Below are positions 21,693-30,170 of a DNA stretch of 64,000 nucleotides, one piece after another (within the stretch, counting starts at the first letter, position 1; each line of letters begins with the position of its first letter). Source of the stretch: Leptospira sp. B5-022 (GTDB lineage Bacteria; Spirochaetota; Leptospiria; Leptospirales; Leptospiraceae); NCBI RefSeq assembly GCF_000347035.1, contig NZ_ANIJ01000032.1:248001-312000 (forward strand), written 5' to 3'. The translations under genes were made by a program, and so were the position numbers. The notes under the pieces are model-generated. The model saw only the letters and a list, made by a program, of their open reading frames with translations. It was not told the origin of the DNA and did no database searches.

Positions 21693-22829
21693 TTAACAGT
21701 AATGTTTTGTGACCTTCTTCCATTTTTTTTCCGTATCTTCCAGATAATCTTGGATCTCCGAGTAGGATCTTTTTCCATCTAGATAATCCAGAAGGAACCG
21801 GTCTCCTACCAAAAGTTGGATCGCCGGTAGATCGGATCTGAATTCATAAGGGCCTTGTAGGAATTCAAACTGATTCGGATAGAATTCTCTCAATATGCGA
21901 ATAAGCGATAATCCGAATAGCAAGCTATGGAATTTTTTAGGTTTATCTAATAAGATCTGGTAACCTCCGCAAACTTTTCCCGCATGTTTATGGAAAGTCG
22001 GAATAAACTTTAAAGGTCGAAGTCGAAAGATCCCTTTTTGTTTTTCTTGCAGTTTTTCCAATAATGATCCGTCCAGATCGTCGATATATGGTGCACCGAA
22101 TGTTTCGAATGGCCGAGTTGTCCCTCTCCCTTCCGATAGATTGGTTCCTTCTAAAAGACAAAGCCCAGTATAAACGTAACAAGTTGTTTGGGCGGGAATA
22201 TTAGGAGAAGGCGGGACCCATAAGAACTCGGAACTCTTTTTTGGATACAGATCCAATCGATACAGTTCTAGATCCAGTTGGAATGTATCTTTATAATATT
22301 CCAGAAGGCCCGCGGCAGAGAGGCCATGTCGGTGTAATGTGCCTTCTACGCCGACGAATGATGAAAATTTTTTTTCTAAGGGAGTCCCTTCTATTTTGGG
22401 GCCTGCGGGATTTTTTGCATTCGATATTAAAATCCGAGGTCTTGGTTTTCCTTTTTTGGCGAGACGATCCGCCGCCTGCATCGCGTACAATGCCGAGGTC
22501 AAAAACGTATAATAACGAGCGCCTACATCTCGGATGTCTACGATCAATGTGTCCAGATCGGATAGGGCATCTTCGGTAGGAGTAAGAGTTTCCTCGTTAT
22601 CTCCGTACAAATTTAATACTTCCGTTTCTCCCATATTATAAATAAGCCCGCTTCCGGAGACCTGGTCTTGTAGCTCTGCAAAAAGTCCATGTTCGGGTAA
22701 AAAGAGTTTTTTGAGTCCGAACTCTTTCTGAATAATCCGGAAATGATAGTCGCCTTTCCAACCGTATGCGCTTTGGTTGGTGAGCATTCCGATGGATTTG
22801 GCATCGGAGAGAATTTTGTTTTTTTTCAT
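21693..22829 (-). CDS. DUF1343 / NamZ-type exo-beta-N-acetylmuramidase
   Basis: A 378-aa member of the DUF1343 family, to which the muropeptide-recycling enzyme NamZ belongs; NamZ removes MurNAc from the non-reducing end of peptidoglycan fragments. Family marks are [57 protein letters not shown] and [18 protein letters not shown]. The protein begins directly at the first conserved strand with no signal peptide, and a stop codon lies in frame just upstream of the ATG, so a cytoplasmic location is predicted. It is isolated, with the large CNB-domain gene divergent. Exact substrate is not shown. Confidence 0.87.
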   Translation of the reverse strand: MKKNKILSDAKSIGMLTNQSAYGWKGDYHFRIIQKEFGLKKLFLPEHGLFAELQDQVSGSGLIYNMGETEVLNLYGDNEETLTPTEDALSDLDTLIVDIRDVGARYYTFLTSALYAMQAADRLAKKGKPRPRILISNAKNPAGPKIEGTPLEKKFSSFVGVEGTLHRHGLSAAGLLEYYKDTFQLDLELYRLDLYPKKSSEFLWVPPSPNIPAQTTCYVYTGLCLLEGTNLSEGRGTTRPFETFGAPYIDDLDGSLLEKLQEKQKGIFRLRPLKFIPTFHKHAGKVCGGYQILLDKPKKFHSLLFGLSLIRILREFYPNQFEFLQGPYEFRSDLPAIQLLVGDRFLLDYLDGKRSYSEIQDYLEDTEKKWKKVTKHYC

Positions 22830-23004
22830 TTTCTAAAGAGGTTTTTTCCGGGAATCTATAGGAGTCAAGCAGGACTATCTAGCGCCTTAGTCTTGGAAAT
22901 CTTTTGCCTTATCCGCAAGGTCCTTTTTAGAGATTCCTTTAAAAAAGAGTTTCCATTCTTAGGGAAGGATAGTTTTCTTCTTAATTTGCCCCAACAGCAA
23001 TCGT

Positions 23005-25539
23005 ATGGCATTAGATACAAGCGTACCAAATCAAAAAGTAACAATAAAAGCCGGGACGGTTTTATTTCCGGAAGGAAGCGCCGCGAATTCTCTCAACGTA
23101 TTGCATAGCGGAGCCTTGCGTTATTTGGTAGAAGCTCCCGGTTCCAGAAAACTGGAGTTATTCAAAATTTCAGGAGCGAATTTGACTCCTGGTGCCTCTG
23201 CACTTTTCGGCAGCGGACGTTATCCGTTTACTATTGTTGCGGAACAAGACTGTGTGCTCTCTACGTATGTTATGTCCCAGTCTACTGTTGGTCGTTCTCT
23301 CGCAGCCAGAAGTTCCTTGGGCATCATGGTGGGTCGTTCCCTTTTGAGAGAGATCACCGAGTCTTTCAAAAGAGTGAACCAACTCAGAAAGATCGCTTCC
23401 GACATGGGAAAGACGAACGATAATCTTTCTCTTCTGTATTATCAATTCAACCCGAGTGTTTTTCCGGATATCAAACCCGGACAACCGATCGCGGATCCAA
23501 GTTCCGACATTGTGGATCCGGTACTCCGACTAACTCGGGAAAATTTAAAACATTATTTCGATAATGGTGGAATTCTACCGGAGAGACCGACTGCAAATTA
23601 TGTAGAAGAAGATCATTCTCAGCTTTTGGTCAAATATTATCCGGAAGAAATAGAATTCCAAGACGGGGAATTTAATTTTGTCCGTAAGATCATCTTAGCG
23701 GACCCGAATCTTCTGGCACAATTATTCGCTCCCGACCCGACTATGGTTTCCTATGTTTGCGACAAACTCGGAAGGGTGCAGAACAATATTACGGAAAACG
23801 CGAGAAACATATTAGAAGAATTAGATGAAAATTTCTCTCTTCTATTAGGCGGAGTAGAAAGCCTTACTGAAAAATATTTCCTAATCTTGGATATGGCGGC
23901 GAACGGTTATGCAACCGCTCCTCCCGAGTTTGTGGTCCCGATTTTACAGGTTGTTTCCCAAAAAATAGAAAGGGCTCTTGCAGGTCATCAGGCACTTTTC
24001 GGTTCTGCTGTCCCAACCCCTTCTCCTAATATTAAACCGTTTTTAGAAAAGACAATCGGTCTTGCTAAAAAATTCGAAACATCTAATCCGACTGCAAAAG
24101 CGGCCTCGAACGGGGGTGGAGTTTCCGTCGATGGTTCCGCAGATGCGACTGCAATTCGAAAAGAATTGGCAAATTCCGCATCCACGATCATCCAATTCTC
24201 AGGTATGGGTGGAGATGCTATCAAAGAGTTTTCCGCGATGATGGTAAAACTCAAGTCCTTAAAGAATCCATTGGATTCCGACAACGATACTCGTAAATTA
24301 AGAAGGTCCATTACAAAAACTTACTTCGATATTTACGCTGCATGCTTCCAAAAGTATATCAACTCAGGGAAGAATGTCCCAAAACCGGTAGACCTGATGT
24401 TGAAATACGGTTTCTTCGACGAAACTTTACTAGATGATTCGCAGTTGGTATTCATGTCCACGTTCAAGGACGCGATCACCTCCGCTTCGGATATTCCGAT
24501 CCATTACGGAACGGAATGGTTGGAAAAAATTTATAAAAGAGAATGCCCAACTTCCCTGGACGAACTCGGTCAGAATTTCTTCGACAAAGTCAAGATGGAC
24601 AACCGAAATGCGGTTTTCAAAAAAGAATCCGATCTTCCCCCGGATATAGATAATCCGGAAGCCAGATTAAAGTTCGAGTTCGGTGCAATGTATGAGGCGA
24701 ACGTTAGACTCACCACCGGTTCCTTGGCGACTTATTTGCCGATCCTCACAAAGTATCACTCTCAAATCCCTCTAGGCAAAGCGTACGTGACTAAAAAAAT
24801 GCTGACGGATACGATCCACGATATTATGGCTGTGGACTTCTCCGTATTCAACAGAGAGGTGATCTATAATAATCCGGAAATGGGGATCAATAAGGAGTTC
24901 GTTCAAAGGGCGATCGTTCCGGATTTTGTGATCGTTCCTTCGATCGGCAGCAAGATCATGATGTGGCAGGAACTTTCCATTCACAGAGGTTCCGGTTCCA
25001 AAGAAAGTAGAGGTAGGATCGTTCTCCCTATTTTTGTCCAAGGTGATCTAAAGTCCCTTTTAATCGATGCGTTTGCAGCATTCCGATGGGAGCTTTGTAA
25101 AACGATCTTAGGTCCTGAATGGAATAACGTAGGAAATCCATCCATCACTGCAGACTATATGGACTATGTTCAGTTCTACAAGAAAAACAAAGACCTTTCC
25201 ATAGAGATCAAAGAAAAGTTAGCTGCCGAATTCAAACGTTTCCGAAACGAAAGAGATATTTTTGCAAACGATTACCAACTTTGGATCAAGTACGAAGCGG
25301 AAGGTGTGCAACGGTTGAACCGAGTGGTCCGCGGGATTTTTTATCGACATATTCCGTTTGCAAGAACGATCCGGGAGAAGGTCTCCAAAATGCCTGCCTT
25401 CGGAGAGATCAATAATAGGTTCGTGAATATTCGGACCCGAAAATTTACCGAGCTGGAAAACAGATATAAAAAATATATCAATGCTTTGGGTAGTCTTCCG
25501 GATCCGCTTCGCGAAAATTTGGAATTCTATCGAGTTTAA
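23005..25539 (+). CDS. Large protein with N-terminal cyclic-nucleotide-binding domain
   Basis: An 844-aa cytoplasmic protein. Residues of about 10-125 form a cNMP-binding (CRP-type) beta-roll ([24 protein letters not shown]). In the phosphate-binding cassette (about 62-76) an Arg (72) is kept, but the Glu that binds the ribose is replaced (GASALFG), so cAMP binding is uncertain. The remaining 700 residues are long, helical and unfamiliar, with a low-complexity linker ([15 protein letters not shown]) near 375. No DNA-binding or kinase motif was seen. No Shine-Dalgarno sequence is visible before the ATG. An adenylate cyclase lies about 9 kb away, a possible signalling partner (inference). Confidence 0.8.
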   Translation: MALDTSVPNQKVTIKAGTVLFPEGSAANSLNVLHSGALRYLVEAPGSRKLELFKISGANLTPGASALFGSGRYPFTIVAEQDCVLSTYVMSQSTVGRSLAARSSLGIMVGRSLLREITESFKRVNQLRKIASDMGKTNDNLSLLYYQFNPSVFPDIKPGQPIADPSSDIVDPVLRLTRENLKHYFDNGGILPERPTANYVEEDHSQLLVKYYPEEIEFQDGEFNFVRKIILADPNLLAQLFAPDPTMVSYVCDKLGRVQNNITENARNILEELDENFSLLLGGVESLTEKYFLILDMAANGYATAPPEFVVPILQVVSQKIERALAGHQALFGSAVPTPSPNIKPFLEKTIGLAKKFETSNPTAKAASNGGGVSVDGSADATAIRKELANSASTIIQFSGMGGDAIKEFSAMMVKLKSLKNPLDSDNDTRKLRRSITKTYFDIYAACFQKYINSGKNVPKPVDLMLKYGFFDETLLDDSQLVFMSTFKDAITSASDIPIHYGTEWLEKIYKRECPTSLDELGQNFFDKVKMDNRNAVFKKESDLPPDIDNPEARLKFEFGAMYEANVRLTTGSLATYLPILTKYHSQIPLGKAYVTKKMLTDTIHDIMAVDFSVFNREVIYNNPEMGINKEFVQRAIVPDFVIVPSIGSKIMMWQELSIHRGSGSKESRGRIVLPIFVQGDLKSLLIDAFAAFRWELCKTILGPEWNNVGNPSITADYMDYVQFYKKNKDLSIEIKEKLAAEFKRFRNERDIFANDYQLWIKYEAEGVQRLNRVVRGIFYRHIPFARTIREKVSKMPAFGEINNRFVNIRTRKFTELENRYKKYINALGSLPDPLRENLEFYRV

Positions 25540-25540
25540 T

Positions 25541-25639
25541 GGGGCGACTCTTCGCTTCGCGAAGATCGCGCTGCTTCGATTTCGCTAACGCTCATCCCGG
25601 GCTTTGCCCGGGACTAAAGATCTACGCATCGCTGTCGCT
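25541..25639 (+). repeat. Structured dispersed element, copy 1 (two hairpins)
   Basis: Begins right after the stop of the CNB-domain gene. Hairpin A is TCTTCGC-TTC-GCGAAGA (25549-25565) and hairpin B is TCCCGGGC-TTT-GCCCGGGA (25595-25613). The spacer includes TTCGCTAACGCTCATCC and hairpin B is followed by CTAAAG. A second copy in opposite orientation lies at 26960-27060 with the same layout and compensatory changes in both stems. It may also act as a terminator for the upstream gene. Class of element is unknown. Confidence 0.75.
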
Positions 25640-25762
25640 TCTGAACTCCAAGATACAACTCTCAATACCGTGTTGGAGTTCAGACACTTCATTTGGACCT
25701 CTTGTAGGAACTCCTACATACGATAATTCTGTCTAAACTCCGGTTTGTAGGAGCTCCTACAA
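25640..25762. repeat. Long hairpin and two GTAGGA/TCCTAC palindromes
   Basis: TCTGAACTCCAA (25640-25651) and TTGGAGTTCAGA (25673-25684) form a perfect 12-bp stem with a 21-nt loop. Then come two palindromes, TGTAGGA-AC-TCCTACA (25703-25718) and the perfect 18-bp TTGTAGGAGCTCCTACAA (25745-25762). A third, slightly decayed version is at 27068-27085 beside the second structured element. No reading frame is supported here. These look like REP-type or mobile-element ends. Confidence 0.7.
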
Positions 25763-25786
25763 CTTAATCGAAATCTGTTTTCTATC

Positions 25787-26665
25787 TTACGAGACTAAAA
25801 CTGATTTATTTTCTTTGAGTAACTCAGTCACGTCCTGAAGCGCTTCTCCGATCAGATCTTTTGCGGACGAATTTACTTCTTTCAAATAACCTTCTCGAAT
25901 AGAAACGTCGAAAGAAGCCAAAGCATCCGCCATCGGTTTTGGAATTCCAGCTCCGATGAAGGCCTTCGAAAGGTCTTCCGCAGAAATGTCCACGTAGGAA
26001 ACGGGTTTGTTCACTAGATCCGAAGTGAATTTTGCAAGTTCCGAATACGTCCAAGCCTTAGGTCCGCCGATCTCTAAAATTTTATTTCCGGAATCGGAGG
26101 AAAGTAAAGCAGCGGCTGCCGCCTTAGCACAATCCTTCCTGGATATATAGGCACAGGCCCCATTTCCACCCGAACCGTAAATGGAACCGCTTGCAACTGC
26201 ATGTTGTAATTTTGGGATCAAATAATCAGAATACATATTGTTCCGAAGAATTGTGTATGCGATTCCGCTTTGTTTGATCTTCTCTTCGGTTCCCTCGTGC
26301 TCGAATGCAAAGGTGACCGGGATTTCGTCGGCTTTTGCCAGAGAAGTATAAAGAATTCGTTTTGCTCCGACTTTTACTGCGGCATCGACCGCATTACTAT
26401 GTTCTTCTATCCTATTTCCGATATTGTCCGTGCTAATGATCAGGATCCGATCCGCGCCTTGGAATGCGGAAACAAGACTTGTCGGATCGTCAAAGCTTGC
26501 CTTTCTTACAGTTACCCCTTTTTTTGCAAAGTCCGCTAAACTTTCCGGCTTACGCGTTGTAGCAATGATCTTGCTATGACCTTTTTTTAATAATTCCTCT
26601 AGGATAATTCTTCCCAGATGGCCGGAAGCTCCGGTCACGAGTACTGTTTCGGATATTGTGCTCAT
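25787..26665 (-). CDS. NmrA-like NAD(P)-binding protein, quinone-reductase type
   Basis: A 292-aa atypical short-chain dehydrogenase. The Rossmann motif GASGHLG is near residue 12 and NADP contact is suggested by ATTRKPESL. The segments RILIISTDNIGNRIEEHSNA, YTSLAKADE and YTILRNNMYSDYL match the QorB (YtfG) NAD(P)H:quinone oxidoreductase and NmrA groups. The conserved Tyr-x-x-x-Lys pair of classical SDRs is absent, as in the family. It stands alone, flanked by repeats, and an inverted repeat 50 nt upstream of the ATG may be an operator; related genes elsewhere are often controlled by HxlR-type regulators. Confidence 0.85.
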   Translation of the reverse strand: MSTISETVLVTGASGHLGRIILEELLKKGHSKIIATTRKPESLADFAKKGVTVRKASFDDPTSLVSAFQGADRILIISTDNIGNRIEEHSNAVDAAVKVGAKRILYTSLAKADEIPVTFAFEHEGTEEKIKQSGIAYTILRNNMYSDYLIPKLQHAVASGSIYGSGGNGACAYISRKDCAKAAAAALLSSDSGNKILEIGGPKAWTYSELAKFTSDLVNKPVSYVDISAEDLSKAFIGAGIPKPMADALASFDVSIREGYLKEVNSSAKDLIGEALQDVTELLKENKSVLVS

Positions 26666-26715
26666 TTGGATCCTTAAACCTGATTCGGTCTCGAGTTAGA
26701 TTTAATTTGTTAGAC

Positions 26716-26742
26716 TACTTGAAACAATAAAAGTTACAAGTA
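26716..26742. promoter_or_regulatory. Inverted repeat upstream of the NmrA-like gene, possible operator
   Basis: TACTTGAAAC (26716-26725) and GTTACAAGTA (26733-26742) pair at 9 of 10 positions around a 7-nt spacer. The centre is about 64 nt upstream of the ATG at 26665, where the promoter should lie. The ACTTG/CAAGT half-sites resemble those of HxlR/MarR-type regulators of quinone-stress genes; no such regulator gene is in the window. Confidence 0.45.
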
Positions 26743-26789
26743 AATTTTAAGCTTCCTGATCTATGTGTGAGATTGTTCCTCTTTTTTAG

Positions 26790-26820
26790 TTCGCACAGAG
26801 GGCACCGAGATCGCAGAGTT
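26790..26820 (+). repeat. CACAGAG-type repeat, single arm
   Basis: The sequence TTCGCACAGAGGGCACCGAG continues as ATCGCAGAG and matches the left arm of the inverted-repeat elements at 28940, 31884 and 36956. No opposite arm is visible downstream, so this copy is probably decayed or truncated, next to copy 2 of the structured element. Confidence 0.6.
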
Positions 26821-26910
26821 CTTTTCGCTGCGGCCAAATTCAGAGTGTTAATTTTAGCAAGGCTTTCGATTCAGATGAATGGTTTTGATTATAACTCTTC
26901 TCTCGTTTGG

Positions 26911-27085
26911 CCTTTGGCCACCGACTCGCTAAAGCCGTCGGTGCCTCGCTCCCTATGGGGTCGCTGCGGCAGGGATACGAAGGGCTTTAGTCCAGGCAAA
27001 GCCTGGATGAGCGTGAGCGAACCCGAAGTAGCCCGTCCGAGCTTTGCTCGGAGCCGCCCCGTTACGTTTGCAGGAACTCCTACAA
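26911..27085 (-). repeat. Structured dispersed element, copy 2 (inverted), with palindrome
   Basis: Read on the minus strand from 27060, this repeats the design of 25541-25639. Hairpin A is TCCGAGC-AAA-GCTCGGA (27036-27052) and hairpin B is TCCAGGC-TTT-GCCTGGA (26991-27007), with TTCGCTCACGCTCA between them and CTAAAG after hairpin B. An extra stem CACCGAC/GTCGGTG lies at 26919-26943. TTGCAGGAACTCCTACAA (27068-27085) is the third GTAGGA/TCCTAC-type palindrome. The 437-bp gap 26666-27102 otherwise holds only the operator-like repeat and one CACAGAG arm; I see no gene in it. Confidence 0.75.
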
Positions 27086-27102
27086 GCGCACTTAAAAGGA
27101 GG

Positions 27103-27789
27103 TTAAACTTCTTCCAATAGATAAGGACGAGTGTATTCTCTTACGATCTCCACCACGAAACGTCCCCAAGACTTAGGATCTTCTTGGGAAATTTCTACCT
27201 GGCGGACTTTCGGGAAATATGCCTGAGGTTTAAATGCAGTATGAGTGAGTTCCATGGCTCTTAGATAATTATCTACTCGTTTGACCCGTACGAAGTTCAG
27301 CAATTCACCTTGGATCTTATCTTGCGGTATATAACCGATGATGATCAACCTGGGAAATAACGACTTTTTAAGAAGATTGATGAAGTCTCCGAAACTATCC
27401 ACACGATCTATAAATCCCTCATAAGCTCCACCGCCCAAGTTCATGATCTGGGTTACGATATCCATGGTGAAGGAAACACCTTCCGCGGAGGTCATGTCGG
27501 AGATGATTACGATACCTTCGTCAGGTTGGAACGTTTTGAATTCGCTGGTTGGTTTAAAATGACGTCTAAGTAATTTTGCAGTGGAGATATCTATCTCCGC
27601 CGCTTTTGGAACTAAAACTTTTCCAGCGGAATCGGAGATTGGTTCTCTAGTAATCAGGTATCTTTTTTTAGCTGCGTTCTGGTTCATCACCCGGAAGGCT
27701 TTCACCTTCTCTTCCAGCTCGTCCAGAGTACAATACCCTATTTTTAAAACGTTTTCTCTCGCGCGTTTTTTGAGATCTATGTCTTCCAT
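27103..27789 (-). CDS. Conserved-looking protein of unknown function
   Basis: A 228-aa cytoplasmic protein with no signal peptide, membrane segment or motif I recognise. The middle ([40 protein letters not shown]) has alternating beta and alpha segments like a small Rossmann-type fold. The N-terminus is charged and helical. Codon use and the low frequency of Cys fit its neighbours, so it looks like a real resident gene. It is divergent from a lipoprotein gene and preceded by repeats downstream. Confidence 0.65.
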   Translation of the reverse strand: MEDIDLKKRARENVLKIGYCTLDELEEKVKAFRVMNQNAAKKRYLITREPISDSAGKVLVPKAAEIDISTAKLLRRHFKPTSEFKTFQPDEGIVIISDMTSAEGVSFTMDIVTQIMNLGGGAYEGFIDRVDSFGDFINLLKKSLFPRLIIIGYIPQDKIQGELLNFVRVKRVDNYLRAMELTHTAFKPQAYFPKVRQVEISQEDPKSWGRFVVEIVREYTRPYLLEEV

Positions 27790-27950
27790 ACGAGTTTTTG
27801 GTGGCCCGGAGGAACCAGCTTAAACGAGGTTCCGAATTTCGCGAGAATTTACCGGGGATCCGGGGAGAGTATATAAAAAAAAACCAAGTCTGAAAAGCCC
27901 TCTTTTGGCTATGCAAAAAAACCGCTTGTCCCCGGAATGTGCGCTCCTTG

Positions 27951-27979
27951 AATGGGGAGGAATGGTCATTCTCCCCATT
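27951..27979 (+). promoter_or_regulatory. Hairpin enclosing a start codon
   Basis: AATGGGGAG (27951-27959) and CTCCCCATT (27971-27979) are perfectly complementary. The loop contains the ATG at 27962, and inner AATG/CATT can pair too, so both the GGGGAGG ribosome-binding region and the start codon would be hidden in the stem. This suggests translational control, if 27962 is the real start. Confidence 0.45.
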
Positions 27980-28435
27980 TTAACTCGCTCAAAAGCCGGA
28001 ATAAAGATTCAGTTTTGGAAGGGAATCCTCCTTCTATCCTGCCTAACCTTGGTTTCCTGCTTTTCGGTGGAATTTATCCAGGAAGGAAAACCGGGAGAGA
28101 CAACACTTGTATCCCATAAAGCGGGATGGGAGCAGATTGAGATCCTGAAACATCCCCCAAAACGTAGGAATTACAAAACATACGGAAGACTGATCGTTCG
28201 GAACTTCGGGGACGGTCGCATAGAAAAATTCTATTACGAAAAGATTAAAAAAGAACTTTTTGACAGAGGTATGGACGGAATGTATCTCGCAAATGTAGGA
28301 ATGGTCCCCATTCCCCCCACAATTTTTCAAACCGGCTCCGCGGAAGGGTATACTACTAATATGGCGGAGATCTCAAAGGATGCAAAAGTTTTGGAAGGGG
28401 TCGCATTCCGTTACAGAGAAAGGGAAGAAGAATGA
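27962..28435 (+). CDS. Putative lipoprotein, unknown function
   Basis: About 157 aa from the ATG at 27962. The N-terminus has basic residues, a hydrophobic stretch FWKGILLLSCLTLV and then SC, a likely lipobox (LVSC). The mature part contains YGRLIVRNFGDGRIEKFYYE and an NVGMVPIPPT segment; no family was recognised. In-frame starts further upstream (ATG 27911) would make an unusually long leader. A TATA-rich tract at about 27869-27876 may be the promoter. The stop overlaps the next gene by 4 nt, so both are co-translated. Confidence 0.6.
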   Translation: MVILPILTRSKAGIKIQFWKGILLLSCLTLVSCFSVEFIQEGKPGETTLVSHKAGWEQIEILKHPPKRRNYKTYGRLIVRNFGDGRIEKFYYEKIKKELFDRGMDGMYLANVGMVPIPPTIFQTGSAEGYTTNMAEISKDAKVLEGVAFRYREREEE

Positions 28436-28932
28436 CGGCGAGACGTTTGGACAGCGAGATAAAGGTTTTGCCTAACGGAGATTGGATCTTCCGCGAGGCC
28501 AAGATAGAACAAAAAGACGTACTCGAGTATTTCCGCAAGAATCTAAAGGAGGCGGAAGACGGGATCTACATTGACAATCAGTACGGAGAATTTTCCGAAA
28601 ACGGATATTTGGAATTATTCGGTTATCCGTTAAATCTGATCCGGATCTGGGAAAAGGACGGAGAATTATTTTTTTTAAGCGATTCCGGAGAAGAATTACC
28701 ACTCTCATCTTTGCAGATCGCAGCGGATTCCGAAGGAGAATTATTCGCCAAGAAAAAGGATCATCTTTTTCTAAAGTATAAGATTGCGAGAAATGTTTCT
28801 TCCACTTTAAGCGAATATTTATCCGAATCCCCCCAAGGCCTAAAACTTGTATTACAAACCGGGGAAATTCCGATCTTAGAAACCAACGAAAATCCGAAGG
28901 TATCTCTTCCTCCTGAATTTCAAAATTTGTAG
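28432..28932 (+). CDS. DUF1285-like protein
   Basis: A 166-aa cytoplasmic protein. The arrangement SEIKVLPNGDWIFREAKIEQ, then a helix with YFRKNLKEAEDGIYI and a beta-rich C-terminal half fits the DUF1285 family (two-domain PH-like fold, function unknown), although no diagnostic residue is decisive. It overlaps the putative lipoprotein gene by 4 nt and is the last gene of this short operon. Eight bases after its stop a CACAGAG-type inverted-repeat element begins. Confidence 0.6.
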   Translation: MTARRLDSEIKVLPNGDWIFREAKIEQKDVLEYFRKNLKEAEDGIYIDNQYGEFSENGYLELFGYPLNLIRIWEKDGELFFLSDSGEELPLSSLQIAADSEGELFAKKKDHLFLKYKIARNVSSTLSEYLSESPQGLKLVLQTGEIPILETNENPKVSLPPEFQNL

Positions 28933-28939
28933 GTTTTGT

Positions 28940-29095
28940 TTCGCACTGAGAACACAGAGCTCACTGAGCTTTGTAAAATCATAATTCTTCTTAGTTTAGT
29001 GTTTTTTTGGAATGAAACAATCTGCATAAGAATTCACACACTAAGCCGCAAAGTCCTTAACCAACCCTCCGTGTTCTTTGTGAACTCTGTGCGAA
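28940..29095. repeat. CACAGAG-type inverted-repeat element
   Basis: The left arm (28940-28968, starting TTCGCACTGAGAACACAGAG) and right arm (29067-29095, ending GAACTCTGTGCGAA) are inverted versions of one sequence of about 29 nt, with roughly 98 nt between them. The arms themselves have an inner periodicity of A-GAG/CAC blocks. The interior has no supported gene. It fills the gap between the convergent DUF1285-like and alcohol dehydrogenase genes. Confidence 0.75.
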
Positions 29096-29110
29096 TATAA
29101 AAAAATAGGT

Positions 29111-30166
29111 TCATTTCCGGGATAGAACCAGTCTTCCCAAAACTTTCCCGGAAGATAGATCGTTCAAAGCCGAATCCGCATCTTTTAAATCCCGGACCTG
29201 TACCGGAACAGGACAGATCTTTTTCTCGGATACAAGTTGTAGTAGTTCTTTCAGCTCTCTCGGAGAACCCGTATAACTTCCACGAATTGTCAAACTTCTG
29301 AGAGAAAGGATCGGGGTCGGGATCTTTAACTCTCCACCAAAAAGCCCGACCCCGATCAAGATCCCATTCTTTTTCAAAAGTGAAAATCCTAAGGAAGAAG
29401 TGGCGCTATTATTCACAAAATCGATGACTGCGGAAACTCCCAGGGAGCCTGAGATCTTCTTTATCTCGGTCGCAGCATCTGGATGAGAAGAAGGAACTGT
29501 ATAAAATCCGAGCCCTTTTAGTTTTTCCAAACGGGACTCTTCTAGATCCAAAAAGATCACCTTTGTATCCGTAAGAAAGGGAATCAATTGAGAAGCGAAC
29601 ATTCCAAGGCCGCCCGCTCCAATGATCACCAAAGTATCCGTTTTTTTAAGCGGCAGTGCCTTCTTCAAAGCGCCATAAGCTGTGAGTCCTGCACACGCAT
29701 AAGAACAAGCGTATTCGGGAGAAAGATCGTAAATATCTAAAAGCCATCTTTCATCCGGGACCAAAATCCGATCCGAATAACCTCCGTCTTGATAAATTCC
29801 CAAGGATTTAGGAGCGGAGCAAAGTTGAGGATTTCCGGATTCACATTCTTCGCAAGTACCACAACCGATCCAAGGATAAACTAACTTGATCTCTCCAACG
29901 GAAACGGAAGTGACTTTAGGTCCTTTTTTTAAAACTCGGCCGACAACTTCATGACCTGGAGTTAGGGGAAGTTTAACCCCTCTGTCTTTTACGAATAGTT
30001 TGTCTTCTCCGCCTATTTTATAGTATCCGTCTCGTAAGTGAAGGTCCGAATGACAGACTCCGCAAGAGATCACTTCCAATAATACCTCGGTATCTTGCGG
30101 CTCCGGATCTTGTTTTTCTTCCCATTGTAAAGAAGAACCGAATTCCACCAATCTAACACTTTTCAT
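29111..30166 (-). CDS. Zinc-dependent alcohol dehydrogenase (MDR family)
   Basis: About 351 aa from the ATG at 30166; this start lies 4 nt after the upstream hydrolase stop and begins the conserved strand MKSVRLVEFG. Catalytic zinc ligands are Cys38 (GVCHSD) and His72-Glu73 (GHEVVG). Structural zinc ligands are Cys102, Cys105, Cys108 and Cys116 (CGTCEECESGNPQLC). The NAD-binding motif is IIGAGGLGMFA. The protein oxidises or reduces alcohols or aldehydes; substrate range cannot be read from sequence. The neighbouring HSL-type hydrolase suggests a shared ester or alcohol pathway (inference). Confidence 0.9.
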   Translation of the reverse strand: MKSVRLVEFGSSLQWEEKQDPEPQDTEVLLEVISCGVCHSDLHLRDGYYKIGGEDKLFVKDRGVKLPLTPGHEVVGRVLKKGPKVTSVSVGEIKLVYPWIGCGTCEECESGNPQLCSAPKSLGIYQDGGYSDRILVPDERWLLDIYDLSPEYACSYACAGLTAYGALKKALPLKKTDTLVIIGAGGLGMFASQLIPFLTDTKVIFLDLEESRLEKLKGLGFYTVPSSHPDAATEIKKISGSLGVSAVIDFVNNSATSSLGFSLLKKNGILIGVGLFGGELKIPTPILSLRSLTIRGSYTGSPRELKELLQLVSEKKICPVPVQVRDLKDADSALNDLSSGKVLGRLVLSRK

Positions 30167-30170
30167 TTTT

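Noticed and set aside
25541..25786. A degenerate gene in the repeat region after the CNB-domain protein
   Set aside because: The short open frame there runs through hairpins and palindromes and changes character within the repeats; the inverted second copy shows that it is a repeat, not a gene.
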